From Spirochaetaceae bacterium (GTDB taxonomy: Bacteria; Spirochaetota; Spirochaetia; Treponematales; Breznakiellaceae): 6,970 nucleotides of DNA. Location of the stretch: the NCBI GenBank assembly GCA_031268255.1, contig JAIRXO010000004.1, positions 1 to 6,970 of the forward strand. Direction: 5' to 3'. Below the pieces are notes generated by a model. It searched no databases. It was not told the origin of the DNA and worked only from the letters and a program-made list of their open reading frames with translations. A program made the position numbers and the translations under genes. Below are positions 5,449-6,970 of the stretch, one piece after another; the first letter of the stretch is position 1; the number at the start of each line of letters is the position of its first letter.

Positions 5449-6970
5449 ATGTTAAACATAATTCAAGAATCAGTTCTGGGGGCGGCCCTGGCCGCAACGC
5501 TCTATTTCGCGCTTTACATTTTATACCGGTGCCAAAGCTCCAAAAAAACGTACCTGCTGCTCACCCTTATTTCGGCATCTGTCCTGATACTGGGCCACCT
5601 TTTGGAACTGCAAAGCGAGGACACAGGAGAGGCTTTTACGGCGGTAAAGATACTCTATGTGGGTGTGGCCTTTGTTTCGACATTTACCCTCTTTTTTGCC
5701 GCTGATTTCTGCGAGATAAAACTCCATCCCTACGCGGTAAAGCTGCCCATGGTTGTCATCGCCCTTTTGATTATCGCATCGCTGTGGACTACCAGAATAC
5801 ACCACCTGAGCTATGAGTCCTTCTGGCTGCATACCGGAACGCGCCGTTATTTTGAATTTGTTCCCGGACCCCTGTATCCGGTTTATACACTCTACGAAAA
5901 TATATGCGTCCTGGTTTCCGCAGGGATGATTGTCGCCCGCATACGGACCTGGAAACGGCTGCGCCGCCAGTTGGTTATGCTGCTTTTGATAGTGCTTTTT
6001 CCCATGGTAGGCGGCTTCCTTTACTATGTGATGGTCGTCATGTTCAATAACAAGTTTCACTTTTATTTTGTCGCCTATGCCATGAGCCTGAGCAATGTAT
6101 TCCTGTTCTTTGGCATTATACGCTATGATATGCTTGACATTACACCCAGGGGCGCAAGCAAGGCGCTTGATTCCATCAAGGAAGCCTATATACTTATAGA
6201 CAGCGGCATGTACTATCTTGATTCAAACTCTTCGGCCCACCATCTCTTTCCGGGCCTGGACAGGTTCAGAAAAATGGCTCCCATATCCCAACTGGAAAGC
6301 TGGCCGGAAGAACTTAAAGGTTTCAGTTCCGAAACGGAAAACCACAATATCCAGTTCTCCATAGTCAGCGGGCAGAACACAAGCTACTACAGCGCCGGCA
6401 TTAACGCCATTCTCTCGCCCAAGGGCGGAAAAACAGGCTGGACCATCCTGATCCGCAATATTACCGATACGGTTACCGTAATGAAAAGTCTGGAAGAAGC
6501 CGCCTATACCGATCCCCTTACCGGACTTTACAACCGGCGCTACTTCATGGAACTGGCGGTAAAACGCTTTGACCAGGCCAAGCGGCTTAACCAGAGATGC
6601 TTTGTCATGATGTTTGATCTGGATTTCTTCAAAAAGATAAACGATACCTGCGGTCATCCTGCCGGAGACTTTGTTCTCCAGACCATCTCCGCCCGTATCC
6701 GCGACACGCTGCGTTCCTACGACATACTTGCCCGTTACGGCGGGGAAGAATTTATTCTGTTCCTTACGGACATTGACCCGGACCATGCCTTTACTCTTGC
6801 TGAACGGATACGGCTTGTCATCGGCAAGTCGCCATGTTCTTTTGAAGGCAGAACAATAGCGGTAACGGCGAGCATAGGTCTGGCGGAAAGCGGCGGCGCC
6901 GAAACCCTGGCCCAGCTCCTTAAAAACGCGGACAAGGCCCTGTACCAGGCAAAGGCCGAAGGGCGGGACA
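5449..6970 (+). CDS. 7TM-PAS-GGDEF diguanylate cyclase (3' end cut by window)
   Basis: The frame is open from ATG 5449 to the window edge, giving 507 residues. The GGDEF domain is almost complete (ADKALYQAKAEGRD is its usual end), so few residues are missing. Seven hydrophobic helices (about residues 8-26, 34-52, 64-85, 97-113, 144-165, 173-194 and 203-224) match the N-terminal 7TM domain of the HisKA_7TM type. Its loop signature (SLWTTRIHHLSYESFW, then PGPLYPVYTLYENI) and its exit (IIRYDMLDITP) are present. A PAS-like domain follows (about 238-345), starting AYILIDSGMYYLDSN and ending ILIRNITDTVTVMKSLEE. The GGDEF domain starts at DPLTGLYNRRYF (355-366). It has metal-binding D390 in FDLDFF, substrate-contacting N398 and D399, the active-site GGEEF (431-435), and an RxxD inhibitory site (RSYD, 422-425) exactly five residues before it. 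It should make c-di-GMP from two GTP and be product-inhibited. No kinase domain is present. Only AGGA directly abutting the ATG precedes it, with no usable spacing. No ATG, GTG or TTG lies in frame between the promoter and 5449, and the next Met is residue 101. Confidence 0.9.
   Translation, partial: MLNIIQESVLGAALAATLYFALYILYRCQSSKKTYLLLTLISASVLILGHLLELQSEDTGEAFTAVKILYVGVAFVSTFTLFFAADFCEIKLHPYAVKLPMVVIALLIIASLWTTRIHHLSYESFWLHTGTRRYFEFVPGPLYPVYTLYENICVLVSAGMIVARIRTWKRLRRQLVMLLLIVLFPMVGGFLYYVMVVMFNNKFHFYFVAYAMSLSNVFLFFGIIRYDMLDITPRGASKALDSIKEAYILIDSGMYYLDSNSSAHHLFPGLDRFRKMAPISQLESWPEELKGFSSETENHNIQFSIVSGQNTSYYSAGINAILSPKGGKTGWTILIRNITDTVTVMKSLEEAAYTDPLTGLYNRRYFMELAVKRFDQAKRLNQRCFVMMFDLDFFKKINDTCGHPAGDFVLQTISARIRDTLRSYDILARYGGEEFILFLTDIDPDHAFTLAERIRLVIGKSPCSFEGRTIAVTASIGLAESGGAETLAQLLKNADKALYQAKAEGRD

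Noticed and set aside
5521..6060. 179-codon open frame on the - strand
   Set aside because: It is opposite the 7TM region; the reverse of hydrophobic codons gives a His/Gln/Lys-rich translation without family features.
6223..6786. 187-codon open frame on the - strand
   Set aside because: It is the shadow of the PAS-GGDEF region, including the GGEEF active site on the + strand; no recognisable domain in the antisense protein.
5449..6970. Sensor histidine kinase, suggested by the HisKA_7TM-like N-terminus
   Set aside because: The C-terminal half is GGDEF (GGEEF, RxxD, DPLTGLYNRR); no H-box or ATP-binding kinase domain is present.

Overview
The window is fully coding on the + strand. It holds six consecutive genes, the first and last cut by the window edges. 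There are no RNA genes, mobile elements or CRISPR arrays. Several traits suggest a termite-gut-type treponeme or a related spirochaete: moderately GC-rich DNA, a secreted Lcl/DUF1566-type protein, an outer-membrane barrel, a stand-alone secreted FecR protein, a CHASE2 adenylate cyclase ending in the PP-x-x-WDGV tail, and a 7TM diguanylate cyclase. This placement is inferred from protein style and is not proven.

Layout. (1) 1-365 is the C-terminal end of an Lcl/DUF1566-domain protein. (2) 368-820 encodes a small secreted protein with SLH-like helical repeats. (3) 817-2004 encodes an outer-membrane beta-barrel whose start codon overlaps the previous stop (ATGA). (4) 2026-2691 encodes a secreted FecR-domain protein. 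(5) 2708-5410 encodes a large CHASE2 class III adenylate cyclase with a complete catalytic set. (6) From 5449 to past the window edge runs a 7TM-PAS-GGDEF diguanylate cyclase, apparently driven by its own extended -10 promoter and read from a leaderless or near-leaderless mRNA.

Genes 1-5 are separated by -4 to +21 bases and look like one operon. Three successive products carry signal peptides: the SLH-like protein, the barrel and FecR. They are followed by a membrane cyclase whose large sensor lies in the periplasm. A reasonable hypothesis is an envelope relay in which surface or periplasmic events, detected through the barrel and FecR proteins, reach the CHASE2 domain and set cAMP. The adjacent but separately promoted gene would add a c-di-GMP output. 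The domain assignments are strong. The relay is inference from gene order.

The most unusual local signals are four: the TGTTATAAT promoter placed so that transcription should begin at or next to the start codon of gene 6; a consensus Shine-Dalgarno with a correctly spaced in-frame ATG inside gene 2; two large insertions in the CHASE2 sensor of gene 5; and the absence of any Shine-Dalgarno for gene 5, although its start is fixed by an in-frame stop just upstream.
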